30,454 nt of DNA from Anaerolineales bacterium (GCA_020060485.1 JAGVAB010000019.1:1-30454), one strand, 5' to 3'; shown: positions 15,153 through 25,649, counted from the stretch's first letter. The notes: generated by a model not told the origin, from the letters alone. Numbers and translations: made by a program.

Positions 15153-15881
15153 TCAGCTTTTAATGCGCAGGCTGGAACGCCCGCCATCCACACCAATTAC
15201 CTGGCCGGTGATCCAGCCAGATTCAGGCGAAAGCAGAAACGCCGTCAGGGAAGCAAAGTCTTCCGGCTCGCCCAGGCGGGGAATGGCATGCATGGCGGCA
15301 ATGGCTTCGGTCATCTTGTCATTGGCCAGCAAAGAGCTGGCCAGAGGTGTCCGCACCAGGGAGGGAGCAATTGCATTCACTCTCACTTTGGGGGCAAGTT
15401 CAGCAGCCAGGGAGCGGGTCAACCCTTCGACCGCCCCCTTGGCCATGCTCACCGAGGCATGGAAGGTGAAGCCTTGTTGCACAGCCACGCTGGAATACAA
15501 AACCACTGAAGCTGTGCTCTCGCTATTTTTCAAGGCAGGCAGGGCTGCCTGCACGGCCAGTGCTGCTCCCAGGGAATTTACCTGAAAGTCATACAAAAAA
15601 TCTTCTGCCTTCAGGCGCGGCAGCATCCGCAAATTAATCGTACCCACTGCATACACCAGACCGTCAACCACATTGCCGGCATCCTCCGCCACGCGAGCAA
15701 ACAAATCTGGGTCAGTTACATCGCCAGGGGTATAGCTGGCGGCCAGTTCATCGGCCAGCGCAGCAAGTTTGTTTTCGTCCCGCCCGACAAGGTGCAGCTG
15801 ATCACCGCGGGCATAAAGCAGACGGGCTGTGGCTGAGCCAATGCCGCCTGAACCGCCATAAAGGATCACTTTTTGTGTCAT
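15153..15881 (-). CDS. Atypical short-chain dehydrogenase/reductase-like protein
   Basis: This 242-residue protein has the SDR Rossmann fold. The nucleotide-binding motif is GGSGGIGSA near residue 9-17, followed by the arginine/aspartate region LVGRDENK, the structural stretch VYAVGTINLR, and the serine of VVLYSSVAV. The usual catalytic YxxxK is not present: the lysine lies in SVSMAKGAVEGLTRSLAAEL, but the tyrosine position is valine. Related atypical SDRs with HASxxxAKGA are known, so this is probably a subfamily trait. The C-terminal GWITGQVIGVDGG is standard. The ATG at 15881 follows GAGG. It is the last gene of a minus-strand unit, 34 bp after the cupin gene. Confidence 0.88.
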   Translation of the reverse strand: MTQKVILYGGSGGIGSATARLLYARGDQLHLVGRDENKLAALADELAASYTPGDVTDPDLFARVAEDAGNVVDGLVYAVGTINLRMLPRLKAEDFLYDFQVNSLGAALAVQAALPALKNSESTASVVLYSSVAVQQGFTFHASVSMAKGAVEGLTRSLAAELAPKVRVNAIAPSLVRTPLASSLLANDKMTEAIAAMHAIPRLGEPEDFASLTAFLLSPESGWITGQVIGVDGGRSSLRIKS

Positions 15882-15915
15882 ATCAACCTCGCATTTTACA
15901 CCATAGATGAAGTCT

Positions 15916-16278
15916 TCAAATCCAGTCTGCCTCCACCGTGCGGTCGCTCTCCACATTGCCGGTATTGACCGTCGTCTTTGGCTCCAGCATCATCAGGTAC
16001 ACCTCTTCTTCAGCCACCGGCATATGCTCCACGCCGCGCGGGATGATCACAAACTCACCCTCATTCACCACCAGGTCGCGTTCCCGCAGGCGGATGGTGA
16101 GACTGCCCTGGATAATCAGGAACATCTCGTCTTCATGCTCGTGATGATGCCACACAAACTCGCCCTGCAGCTTGGCGATCTTGACGTACGAGTCATTCAT
16201 CTCGCCGATGATCTTCGGACTCCACTGTTCGGCAAACAGACTGAACTTATTTTTGATATTGACAACTTCTGGTTTCAT
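15916..16278 (-). CDS. Cupin-domain protein
   Basis: This 120-residue single-domain cupin has a metal site in cupin motif 1, GEFVWHHHEHEDEMFLIIQG (three to four histidines and a glutamate), and motif 2, EGEFVIIPRGVEHMP. It lacks a DNA-binding domain. The ATG at 16278 follows GGAAG, and the start overlaps the end of the aminotransferase gene by 32 bases, so it is surely cotranscribed. Small cupins of this type can be isomerases, dioxygenases or ligand-binding proteins. The specific reaction is unknown. Confidence 0.9.
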   Translation of the reverse strand: MKPEVVNIKNKFSLFAEQWSPKIIGEMNDSYVKIAKLQGEFVWHHHEHEDEMFLIIQGSLTIRLRERDLVVNEGEFVIIPRGVEHMPVAEEEVYLMMLEPKTTVNTGNVESDRTVEADWI

Positions 16279-17404
16279 TTTCTTCCTCCATCGCCTGCAA
16301 ATACGCCTCAAACTTCGCCAACGCCTCAGCAAAACCTGCGCGCCCAAAGCCCATACGCATGTGCCGGTCATCGCCGCCCAGAGTGACTGCCGGATGGATG
16401 AGTACCCCTGCCTCTTCTGCCATCTTTGCGCCGAAATCCGTCACCGAGGGCACGTTCATCCCTACCAGAGCAACCGACCCCGCCAGTGGACGCCGCCACG
16501 TGAACAATGCCGGCCAGCGGCTGAAGAAGGCTTCCGCCAGGCCAAGATTGGCCTCAATCTGGGCAATGCTGCGGTCACGAAACTGATCGCGTGCTTGCCA
16601 GGCTGCCTGCGCCAGAAACTCTGTCGGCGCGGGCGGGCAGATACTGGTATAGAACTTCCAATTGACGATGTTCTCGCGCAGCGCGGCATCCTGTATGATC
16701 AGCCACCCGCTGCGCAGCCCGGGCAGGCCATAGGTCTTGGACAGGCCGGAAAGCACCACAACGCGTTCCGTCAGCTCGGCCAGCGAGGGGATGGGCGCTG
16801 TACCGGAATGCACCAACCCGTAATACATCTCGTCGCAGAAAAGGGTCAGGCCGTATTCCTCAACAATACTGATCAGCTCATCCAGAAAAGCGCGCGTGGG
16901 CAGGTATCCGGTGGGATTATGCGGAAAATTGACCACCAGCAGCTTCGTTTTTGGCGTGATGAGGGTTTTCAACTGCTCCAGGTCCAGCGACCAGCAGCCT
17001 TCTTCAGGAGCAAACGCCCATTTGCGCACGTTCTGCGCGCCGGCCACATGTGCGAACATATTGACCAGAGCATCATAAGCCGGGGAAAGGACGATCACCT
17101 CATCGCCGGGGTCAAGCATGGCGCGTGCTGCCAGATAAATGCCCTCGATGGGTGTCCCCAAAATGAGCACATCCTCCGCCGTCACGCCCTGAAACGCGGC
17201 GGCGATCTCCTGCCGCAGCAGCGGATGCCCCAAAGACTCGGTATAACCCAGTGGCAGGCGTCCAAATTCTTCCATCGGCATATTTGCCATCGCCAGCAGC
17301 TCTGCCACCGTGACCGTCTCGCAATCCGAGTTGCAGAGTTGGTACGGGGTGGTAAATTCATACTTCGCGAAAAAATGTTCGGTGGCAAAAGATTCAATCT
17401 TCAT
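16247..17404 (-). CDS. Class I/II-fold PLP-dependent aminotransferase
   Basis: This 385-residue enzyme has the aspartate-aminotransferase fold. Visible sites are LGYTESLGHPLLRQEIA, the NFPHNPTG cofactor contact (about 159-165), FCDEMYYGL with the PLP-ring aspartate near 190, and LSGLSKTYGLPGLRSGW with the Schiff-base lysine near 223. RMGFGRAGF near the C terminus would supply the carboxylate-binding arginine. The N terminus (MKIESFATEHFFAKYEF) is like that of capreomycidine-synthase-type relatives, but no peptide-antibiotic genes are present. The start overlaps the previous gene by 11 bases. The substrate is unknown; the cupin and SDR partners suggest a small amino-acid-derived pathway. Confidence 0.92.
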   Translation of the reverse strand: MKIESFATEHFFAKYEFTTPYQLCNSDCETVTVAELLAMANMPMEEFGRLPLGYTESLGHPLLRQEIAAAFQGVTAEDVLILGTPIEGIYLAARAMLDPGDEVIVLSPAYDALVNMFAHVAGAQNVRKWAFAPEEGCWSLDLEQLKTLITPKTKLLVVNFPHNPTGYLPTRAFLDELISIVEEYGLTLFCDEMYYGLVHSGTAPIPSLAELTERVVVLSGLSKTYGLPGLRSGWLIIQDAALRENIVNWKFYTSICPPAPTEFLAQAAWQARDQFRDRSIAQIEANLGLAEAFFSRWPALFTWRRPLAGSVALVGMNVPSVTDFGAKMAEEAGVLIHPAVTLGGDDRHMRMGFGRAGFAEALAKFEAYLQAMEEENETRSCQYQK

Positions 17405-18911
17405 TTGTATCCTCTATTTCTTCGACTGCAACCGGTTCTTCGGGCGCGGGCACATCCTCTACTGGTTCCTTCAACTCTATCGGTATTTTCAACATCCAGA
17501 CGATACCAGCGATGATCGCTAATCCCCCCAGCACCAGCCCAGCGATCATAGCGGTCTCATACTGATGAATGATATCGAACCCCCACAAAACATAAGGCAG
17601 CAAGAAAACACCCCCGCAGATTGCAGAGATTCTTAGCAAAGCAACTCTCAATCCGCCAGTATATTTCTCACGCAGGCGCGCATGGCAGGTGAGCATAGCA
17701 TACAAACCAATCACACCAACGAATGCCAATCCAGTTCGTTGAATCAATAATCCAAAACTGTAATTCCACGCAGGCCGCATCCAGGTTACAAAACCCCAAA
17801 CCACCCATAAGAAGAATACTGGAATGGCCTCATAAAAACTATGGACTTTAATCTGATATAGCATGATAAAGACCAGCAGGAAAACCTCAAATGCCAATAA
17901 GAATTCCCCAATCAACAAGTTTAACATTTCCTCAAAAGAGTATTTTTTCACTCCGTATTCACCAACGGTTACCGCTTCCCAATGGCCTCCCGATGTCATC
18001 ACCACGACACCATCCTGCCCCATAGAAAATATCAAATTCCCTGTCTGCGGATCCCGTACCACCTGGAATGGCCCCGGCTCATAAATCAAAGAACCTGCAC
18101 TGCCTTTATTGATGAACGCCATCGCCGCATCAGAGGACATACGCAGCCCGGGGACTTCCTGCCATGTTTGGCTTTGATCTTCCGACACCTCAAAGCGCTT
18201 CCTGCTGTTCATTCGAAACAGCGTGTTTTCATCATCCGGGTCGGCAACAATCCCATTCTCATCCCGAGCGACTTCCCAGCAATCTTCAAAAATAGCATCT
18301 TCCTGCATCAAATCCCATGACATCCCCCCGTCCTGACTGGCAAAACTTCTAGAATTAGAAACAGCAATGATCCGGTTTTCCTCAACATACAAACAATTGA
18401 TCCCATAATTCTCGATCGGGGGAGAAGTTGCGATCGTCAGACAAGCAGCAACTGACAACAGCACTGCACTCCTCGATCTGTCGATCACCAGCTGCGGGGC
18501 CTCGTCCTGCCACATCCGCCAGGCGGGGACCATGGCAAACAACGCGATCAAATCTGTGTGATCGCGGATTATCTGCACCGGGAAAGGCAGTAGCTCAACC
18601 AAAAAAGTCAGGACGAATTCATGTGTCACAGCAAAGGAATTACCCAGGAAGAAAACGGCCCCCACAATCCCAAAAGCCAGCAGCCCCACCAGCTTCTCAT
18701 GCTTATGCACAGACTGCGGAATAAGCAAAGCCAGCACCGCCGCCAGGGCAAAAGGCGCAAAGAACAGCCAGGCGAAGTCCCCCAGCTTGCCCGTGATCCA
18801 GGACGGCCACAGCACGCGCAGCACGTGGTCATTCAGGAACAGCAACAAGATCGCCAGCAAGGAAAGTGGTTGTGATAAATGATGAATTGCCTTGGTGAAG
18901 GTTTTGTTCAT
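17394..18911 (-). CDS. Polytopic membrane protein with sialidase/BNR-like loop
   Basis: I do not recognise a named family. This 505-residue protein has about five transmembrane helices in the first ~160 residues. An extramembrane region follows (about 165-325) with Asp-box-like motifs, SFASQDGGMSWDLM and SEDQSQTWQEVPG, as in sialidase/BNR or photosystem-assembly beta-propellers. About six more helices occupy 335-480, and the tail is acidic. The propeller region is too short for a full blade set. A GGAGGAAG ribosome site marks the start. It leads the four-gene unit with the aminotransferase, cupin and SDR genes and overlaps the next gene. It could be a sensor or transporter for the pathway's substrate; this is an inference. 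Confidence 0.8.
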   Translation of the reverse strand: MNKTFTKAIHHLSQPLSLLAILLLFLNDHVLRVLWPSWITGKLGDFAWLFFAPFALAAVLALLIPQSVHKHEKLVGLLAFGIVGAVFFLGNSFAVTHEFVLTFLVELLPFPVQIIRDHTDLIALFAMVPAWRMWQDEAPQLVIDRSRSAVLLSVAACLTIATSPPIENYGINCLYVEENRIIAVSNSRSFASQDGGMSWDLMQEDAIFEDCWEVARDENGIVADPDDENTLFRMNSRKRFEVSEDQSQTWQEVPGLRMSSDAAMAFINKGSAGSLIYEPGPFQVVRDPQTGNLIFSMGQDGVVVMTSGGHWEAVTVGEYGVKKYSFEEMLNLLIGEFLLAFEVFLLVFIMLYQIKVHSFYEAIPVFFLWVVWGFVTWMRPAWNYSFGLLIQRTGLAFVGVIGLYAMLTCHARLREKYTGGLRVALLRISAICGGVFLLPYVLWGFDIIHQYETAMIAGLVLGGLAIIAGIVWMLKIPIELKEPVEDVPAPEEPVAVEEIEDTNED

Positions 18912-18946
18912 TTTTGCTTCCTCCGCGATAACAGGATTCTCAATCT

Positions 18947-18974
18947 ATTATAGCCAAGTGCAGCTTCAAGTAAA
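18947..18974 (-). promoter_or_regulatory. Predicted promoter of the four-gene minus-strand unit
   Basis: Minus strand: TTTACT (18969-18974), 16-bp spacer, TATAAT (18947-18952). It lies 36 bp upstream of the membrane protein start. The -10 is perfect and the -35 matches four of six. Confidence 0.55.
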
Positions 18975-19012
18975 AACAAAATTCTGCCCCGCAGTGTGCT
19001 CATGGCTTTCTT

Positions 19013-19110
19013 ATGGCATTCTCAAGAAAGCTTGACAAAAGAGATTTTCGAAAGCAGTGGCATACATTCAGTCCAAATCAGTGCAAAATACCGGTGATGA
19101 TTTACCCCCT
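19013..19110 (+). repeat. Dispersed repeat copy B (inverted partner of 1-98)
   Basis: Bases 19013-19037 are identical to the reverse complement of 74-98. The similarity decays through about 19110, with matching GATTTTC, CAGTG and GCAAAAT blocks at equal spacing. It lies in the intergenic region before dnaG. Confidence 0.75.
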
Positions 19111-19117
19111 CCCATCA

Positions 19118-19284
19118 TCCCTCCCCCGGTATTGATTCATCTTCATTCCTGGCGTACCGGCCGGGGGAGGGAAAAACCGTACTGTGATGAGCGGCGGCTT
19201 CGCCGCCGCTCATCACAGCACAAGAAGCTCCCCTTCCCGCAAAAGAATGAATATCACACGTCAAGCAGCTAGCGGGGAGGGGAG
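19118..19284. repeat. Three successive hairpins before dnaG
   Basis: Hairpin 1 is TCCCTCCCCCGG (19118-19129) with CCGGGGGAGGGA (19161-19172), perfect. Hairpin 2 is a perfect 17-bp stem (19182-19198 with 19202-19218) closed by a TTC loop. Hairpin 3 is CTCCCCTTCCCGC (19228-19240) with GCGGGGAGGGGAG (19272-19284), one mismatch. None is followed by a T-run. No coding region is seen between 18912 and 19480. Confidence 0.8.
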
Positions 19285-19404
19285 TTTGAGGGGTGGGGTG
19301 CAGAAACCTCGGTGATGCACAGACCGTCTTTCGTCCGGCCTTGTGCCATCAATAAAAGAAACAAATGGAAAATTAACTTTGAGAAAGCCATGCGCAGCGC
19401 GCGC

Positions 19405-19433
19405 TTGTCAGCCGCGGCCAGCGAGTCTATAAT
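19405..19433 (+). promoter_or_regulatory. Strong predicted promoter of dnaG-rpoD
   Basis: TTGTCA (19405-19410), 17-bp spacer, TATAAT (19428-19433): one base from consensus. The transcript would start near 19440, about 40 nt before the DnaG start. Confidence 0.8.
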
Positions 19434-19480
19434 ACCCTTGTTACCATATTCCATTCTGATTTTGAAAGCAAGTGTATCTG

Positions 19481-21406
19481 ATGACGGTTGTCGATGACAT
19501 CAAAGCACGGATCGATATTGTTGACCTGGTGAGCGAAACAGTCAACCTGCGCCGCTCTGGCAAGAATTACACCGGGTTTTGCCCTTTCCATGCCAACAGC
19601 AAAACCCCGGCCTTTGCCGTGTTTGCCGATTCGGGAACCTGGCGCTGCTTTGGCGAGTGTAACGAGGGCGGCGACATTTTCAAATACGTGATGAAGAAAG
19701 AGGGCTGCGATTTTCCGGAAGCTCTGCGCATTCTGGCCCAGCGCGCCGGTGTGGAACTGGAACCACAAACCCCGCAAAAGAAAGCCGAAGATGAACGCGC
19801 CGACAAGTTGCGGGCGCTGCTGGAAGAAACGGTCATTTTTTACCGTCATTATCTTTTATCGGCGCCGGAAGGGGCGCAGGCGCGGGCTTACATCGAAAAA
19901 CGCGGCCTGACCCGCGAAACCATCGAGACCTTTGGCCTGGGCTATGCCCCCGACAGTTGGGATGCAGCTCTCAACCACTTCACCGCCCGCGGCTACACAT
20001 CCCAGGATCTGCTGGATGCGGGCCTGCTCAGCGAGCGCCGCGAGGGGGAAGGCTTCTATGATCGTTTTCGCAACCGGCTGATGTTTGCCATCCGTGATGT
20101 GCAAGGCCGCATGGCCGGTTTTGGGGCGCGTGTGCTCAACCCGGAGGATGTGCCCAAGTATCTCAATTCGCCGCAGACCATCCTTTTCGACAAGGGGCAG
20201 TTGCTGTATGGCCTGGACCGGGCGCGCAAGGCCATTCGCAGCCAGGATCAGGTGGTGATCGTGGAAGGCTACATGGATGTGATCGTGCCGCACCAGGCGG
20301 GGTATGAAAACGTGGTTTCGCCGATGGGCACTGCCTTAAGCGAACACCATCTGCGCCAGTTGAAGCGTTACACCCGGCGCATGGTGATGGCCCTTGACCC
20401 GGATGTGGCCGGGCAAAAGGCCACTCTGCGCGGTCTGGAGACCGCCCGCCATGCCCTCGACCGCTCGGCCGAAATGGATGCCAGCCACCTGTTCGACCCG
20501 CGCGGGCTGGTGCGCAGTGAAGGCCGCCTGGAAGCTGATCTGCGGGTATGCACCCTGCCCGAAGGCCTGGACCCGGATGAGATCGTGCTGCGCGACCCCC
20601 AGGAGTGGGAACGTCTGATCGCCGCCGCTGACCCGATCGTGATCCATGTGATGAACACCCTGGCTGCCGGGCGTGATCTGGAAGATCCCAAGGTGAAGAG
20701 CGATATCGCCGCCCAGGTTGTGCCTCTCATCCGCGATGTGCCCAACGCCGTGGAACGGGATGCTTACCGCCAGCGACTGGCGCGTCTGCTGCGGGTGGAT
20801 GAAGAAGCCCTTCTGCCCGGACGACCCACATCTGCCCCGCGCCGACCGGGCAAATCAGCCAGGCAGGCGGCTCAACCTGCCCAGCACAGCCTTCTCCATG
20901 CCACAGATTCAGTCCAACGCGCCCGCGGCATGGAAACGCACGCCTTGCAGTTAATGCTGCACATGCCGGACGCCCTCTATACTCTGGACCGTGTTCTGCA
21001 GCAAGAGCAGCTCAGCCGCTTCACCCCCCAGGATTTTGAGCAGGGAGAATACCAGGCACTGGCCCGCTTGATCCAGCAATCGCTTGAAGAAGACCACATG
21101 GACCCGCAGGATTTTCTTGCAGAAAATCTACCGGAGTCGCTGGAAAGCCTGGCCGCCGAACTGCGGAACACCGCTCAGAAGGATGCCCTGATCCCCGAAA
21201 AATCGCTGGAAGAGCTGATCCTGACCATCATGCGCCTGCGCAAACTGCGCGTGCAGGAGGGTTTGCAGCAATTGCAGTATCTTCAGCTTGACCTGCAAGT
21301 GGAAGAGGGCATGCAGACCTCACCTTATCAGGAACTTGTTTTTCAATATACCCAGACCCTGGCGCGTTTGAACCGGGCTTTGGGCCGTCCCTTGAAACTG
21401 GATTAA
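19481..21406 (+). CDS. dnaG: DNA primase
   Basis: This 641-residue primase makes RNA primers at the replication fork. The N-terminal zinc-binding domain has CPFH (near residue 38) and CFGEC (near 60), one residue longer than the usual CFGC spacing. The RNA-polymerase core follows, with [20 protein letters not shown]. The TOPRIM segment has [13 protein letters not shown] and the metal-binding ALDPDVAG. The C-terminal ~150 residues form the helicase-interaction domain. The ATG at 19481 gives the classical [19 protein letters not shown] start; a GTG three codons earlier is possible. rpoD follows after 22 bp, the familiar macromolecular-synthesis order without rpsU in front. Confidence 0.97.
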   Translation: MTVVDDIKARIDIVDLVSETVNLRRSGKNYTGFCPFHANSKTPAFAVFADSGTWRCFGECNEGGDIFKYVMKKEGCDFPEALRILAQRAGVELEPQTPQKKAEDERADKLRALLEETVIFYRHYLLSAPEGAQARAYIEKRGLTRETIETFGLGYAPDSWDAALNHFTARGYTSQDLLDAGLLSERREGEGFYDRFRNRLMFAIRDVQGRMAGFGARVLNPEDVPKYLNSPQTILFDKGQLLYGLDRARKAIRSQDQVVIVEGYMDVIVPHQAGYENVVSPMGTALSEHHLRQLKRYTRRMVMALDPDVAGQKATLRGLETARHALDRSAEMDASHLFDPRGLVRSEGRLEADLRVCTLPEGLDPDEIVLRDPQEWERLIAAADPIVIHVMNTLAAGRDLEDPKVKSDIAAQVVPLIRDVPNAVERDAYRQRLARLLRVDEEALLPGRPTSAPRRPGKSARQAAQPAQHSLLHATDSVQRARGMETHALQLMLHMPDALYTLDRVLQQEQLSRFTPQDFEQGEYQALARLIQQSLEEDHMDPQDFLAENLPESLESLAAELRNTAQKDALIPEKSLEELILTIMRLRKLRVQEGLQQLQYLQLDLQVEEGMQTSPYQELVFQYTQTLARLNRALGRPLKLD

Positions 21407-21428
21407 TAATCGGTGTAATGGTATAGTT

Positions 21429-23213
<1,785 letters not shown>

Positions 23214-23248
23214 AACAGACAGGCTGGCTCACGTAATGAGATCAATCT

Positions 23249-23281
23249 CTGGTGACAGGAAACCCTGCCGCCAGTTTTTTT
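23249..23281 (+). terminator. Rho-independent terminator of dnaG-rpoD
   Basis: CTGGTGACAGG (23249-23259) pairs with CCTGCCGCCAG (23264-23274), with one G-T pair and one mismatch and an AAAC loop, followed by seven T. It lies 36 bp past the rpoD stop. Confidence 0.85.
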
Positions 23282-23359
23282 GCCCTAAAGGCCAAAACTT
23301 TTCCCGGTAATTTATGGTGGCGCCTTCTTCCGGGTACAGAAGACCATCAGGAGAAACAC

Positions 23360-23797
23360 ATGACAGAGTTATTTATTGCCATTACCCTGGCCACGCTTGC
23401 CGGTGTGGCTGTCAGTTTTCAGTCGCCGCTGTCCAGCATTTTGAACCAACGGCTGGGACAGATGGAAAGCGTCTTCATTATCCATATAGGTGGGGCAGTG
23501 GCGGCAGGATTGATCCTGGTATTTTTGGGTGGGGGAAACCTGCGCGCCTGGCGCAACGCTCCCTGGTATGCACTCATGGCCGGGCTTCTGGGGCTGGTGG
23601 TCATTGCTTCGCTGAATGTGGCCATTGTGCGTATGGGGTCGGCTGCCACAACCTCGATCATGGTGGCTGCCAATCTGGCAATCGGAGCGCTTATCGATCA
23701 TTTTGGCTGGCTGGGACTGGAAGTGCGCCCGCTCAGCTTGTCGCGTTTGCTGGGCATGCTGGTGTTGGGAATTGGCGCCTGGCTCATTGTGCGTTGA
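23360..23797 (+). CDS. DMT-superfamily membrane protein (DUF606/YdcZ-like)
   Basis: This 145-residue protein has five hydrophobic helices and the half-size layout of DUF606/YdcZ proteins in the drug/metabolite transporter superfamily. Typical stretches are VSFQSPLSSILNQRLGQMES after helix 1 and GSAATTSIMVAANLAIGALIDHFGW near 90-115. Such half-length proteins usually act as dimers; the substrate is unknown. The ATG at 23360 follows GGAG by six bases. The frame is open further upstream but only through the terminator region. It is a single gene on the plus strand, converging on the MFS gene. Confidence 0.9.
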   Translation: MTELFIAITLATLAGVAVSFQSPLSSILNQRLGQMESVFIIHIGGAVAAGLILVFLGGGNLRAWRNAPWYALMAGLLGLVVIASLNVAIVRMGSAATTSIMVAANLAIGALIDHFGWLGLEVRPLSLSRLLGMLVLGIGAWLIVR

Positions 23798-23839
23798 AAC
23801 ACCTGGCCGGTGCAGATCAAATCCATTGACCATTAATCG

Positions 23840-23890
23840 CCGCCCGTCAGGGCGGTTTGATCAAACCGTATACCGAGCTTGTAGAGGTAT
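23840..23890. repeat. Hairpin and palindrome between convergent genes, related to 5583-5651
   Basis: CCGCCC (23840-23845) pairs with GGGCGG (23850-23855). CGGTTTGATCAAACCG (23853-23868) is a perfect 16-bp palindrome. ATACC/GGTAT follows. The run CAAACCGTA...CGAGCTTGTAGAGGTATCAGTT resembles 5618-5651. It may act as a weak bidirectional terminator between the DMT and MFS genes. Confidence 0.5.
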
Positions 23891-25158
23891 CAGTTGCATC
23901 TTTCAGCAGCTTTCTCAAATTTCAGAAGCCTGCCCAGCACCAGCAGCACCGGCGAGAGCAGCCCGGCTGAAGTCAACAGGGCGGTTTGCATCGAAACCTG
24001 GCGGGCGATCCAGCCCACCCAGGGTCCGCCGCCGATCTGCCCGACTGCATCCACCAGACTGGTCATGGAAAGCACGGTTGCCCTGGTCTGCGATTCAAGG
24101 TGGCGGTTGGTCCAGGCGGTGAACAGGGGGTAGTTGGTTTCGCGCAGGATGGTGATCAGGATGAACAGACCTATGGAAAGCCACAGGCTGCGCACTGCCG
24201 CAAACCCGGCCAATGACAGCACCAGCAATCCGCTGGTTAAAATGAGAATGCGCAGCAAGTGACTCAATTGACCGGTATCCAGGCGGCGCTTGACCCATTC
24301 GATCACCCCGGCAGAAAGCAGCATGGCTGCCCCTTGCAGGATGCCAAACCAGACCACCGGTTGGAAGTGGGGGAAGGTAAAGCGCTCCAGCATGTGCGCC
24401 ACCCACAGGCGGTCAAAGCCTTCGCTGTAGAGACCATAGAATAGACTGAGTAGAAAAATGGAGAGCAAAACCGGCCGGCCGCGCACCAGCTTCACCCCGC
24501 TGCGCAGGGTGACCAGCATGTTCTTCCAGGAAGTGCGCTCGCCGTTTTGGGCCGGGCTGAAGCCATTTTCCGGCATGGCGATCATCAAACCCGCTGCCAG
24601 CAGCAGGAAGAGCGCCCCGCTGACCACCAGCGGCAGAGCGATGGAAATGCTGCCCAGGGCTGTTCCCAGAGCAATGCCAAAGATGGCTCCCACCTGGTGG
24701 AACTGCGCTCCGCGCAGAAAGGCGTGGTCGCTGCGCTGGATGCCCACCTCGTCTGACACCCAGGCTTCCAGCGCCCCGCTGTTGAAGGTGATCCCCAGGC
24801 CCCAGATGACCTGCGCCGCCAGGATCGCCCAAAAGACGGGCAGCAAACCCTGCAGCAGCCAGCCCAGCCCGATCAACACCGTGCCGATAATTACTGAAAG
24901 CCGCCGGCTGATGGTGTCGGCCACCACGCCGGTTGGCACCTCAAACAGGAAGATGGTGATCTCCAGGGTGGTACCCACCAGCACCAGTTGCAGCGGGTCA
25001 AGCTGCGCCTCCACCACAAAATACAGGCTGTCCACGGCAAAGGCGGCAAACAGCAGCAACCCGCTCAACAGCTTGATGGTCATATAGACGCGGTAAGCCC
25101 GCCGTTGCAGCGGGTTGTCAAAGGAAAGGGGTGGCTGGCGGCGGGCTGTTGTCTGCAT
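23890..25158 (-). CDS. Major facilitator superfamily transporter
   Basis: This 422-residue inner-membrane transporter has about twelve predicted helices. The loop between helices 2 and 3 carries an MFS motif-A-like element, EVPTGVVADTISRRLSVIIG. Helix 4-5 contains WGLGITFNSGALEAWVSDEV, a pattern seen in MFS subgroups annotated as drug or unknown-substrate carriers. A long cytoplasmic loop sits near 195-215. No ribosome site is clear at the ATG. It follows the PEBP gene by 29 bp on the same strand. The substrate cannot be predicted. Confidence 0.93.
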   Translation of the reverse strand: MQTTARRQPPLSFDNPLQRRAYRVYMTIKLLSGLLLFAAFAVDSLYFVVEAQLDPLQLVLVGTTLEITIFLFEVPTGVVADTISRRLSVIIGTVLIGLGWLLQGLLPVFWAILAAQVIWGLGITFNSGALEAWVSDEVGIQRSDHAFLRGAQFHQVGAIFGIALGTALGSISIALPLVVSGALFLLLAAGLMIAMPENGFSPAQNGERTSWKNMLVTLRSGVKLVRGRPVLLSIFLLSLFYGLYSEGFDRLWVAHMLERFTFPHFQPVVWFGILQGAAMLLSAGVIEWVKRRLDTGQLSHLLRILILTSGLLVLSLAGFAAVRSLWLSIGLFILITILRETNYPLFTAWTNRHLESQTRATVLSMTSLVDAVGQIGGGPWVGWIARQVSMQTALLTSAGLLSPVLLVLGRLLKFEKAAERCN

Positions 25159-25187
25159 GGTGGGTAGTCAGGCGGGTCTGGTCCTGT

Positions 25188-25649
25188 TCAGGCCGGGTAT
25201 TTGCCTGTCCACTCGGCACAGGCCAGGGTATGCCGCTGTATGGTTTTGCGCAGGTCCTCGCCGCTCAGACCGCCGGCCAAATTGGGCGGCAGATCAAGTG
25301 CGTATAGATTAAAGGTGTAGTGTTGGCCGGAATGATCATCGGAACAGGGGCCATCGTAGCCGGTGCGATAAAAATGGTTGATGGCCTGGGTGCCGATGCC
25401 GCTGACCTGGGGCGTGCGCACAACGCCTTCCGGCAATGCCTGCTTTTCGGGCGAAATATTGTAAATAGCCCAATGCACTACCGGTTTTACCACCCCGTTC
25501 GGGTTTTCGACGATCAGAGCCAATGACAGGGTGTCTTCCGGCAGGTGCTGCCAGGCCATGGCCGGGGAGTGGTTTTCACCGTCCCGGGTGAAACGCAGGG
25601 GAATATCTGCGCCGTTCTCAAAAGTGGGGCTGAACAATGAAAATGTCAT
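25188..25649 (-). CDS. YbhB/YbcL family PEBP-like protein
   Basis: This 153-residue protein is of the phosphatidylethanolamine-binding/Raf-kinase-inhibitor-like group. The ligand-pocket motifs are visible: FTRDGENHSPAMAWQHLPED near 20-40, VVHWAIYNISPE near 57-68, and the HFYRTGYDGPCSD segment near 92-104. It has no signal peptide, so it is probably cytoplasmic. The bacterial role is unclear. The start follows GGAG at a long spacing of about 11 bases. That GGAG lies inside the 7-bp direct repeat that flanks the MITE-like element upstream. Confidence 0.93.
   Translation of the reverse strand: MTFSLFSPTFENGADIPLRFTRDGENHSPAMAWQHLPEDTLSLALIVENPNGVVKPVVHWAIYNISPEKQALPEGVVRTPQVSGIGTQAINHFYRTGYDGPCSDDHSGQHYTFNLYALDLPPNLAGGLSGEDLRKTIQRHTLACAEWTGKYPA

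Noticed and set aside
16172..17515. 447-codon plus-strand frame
   Set aside because: It lies opposite the aminotransferase, is rich in His/Gln/Arg without domain pattern, and is a shadow of the real gene.
19031..19060. TTGACA in repeat copy B as a promoter toward dnaG
   Set aside because: No acceptable -10 box lies 16-18 bp downstream, and a better promoter is at 19405.
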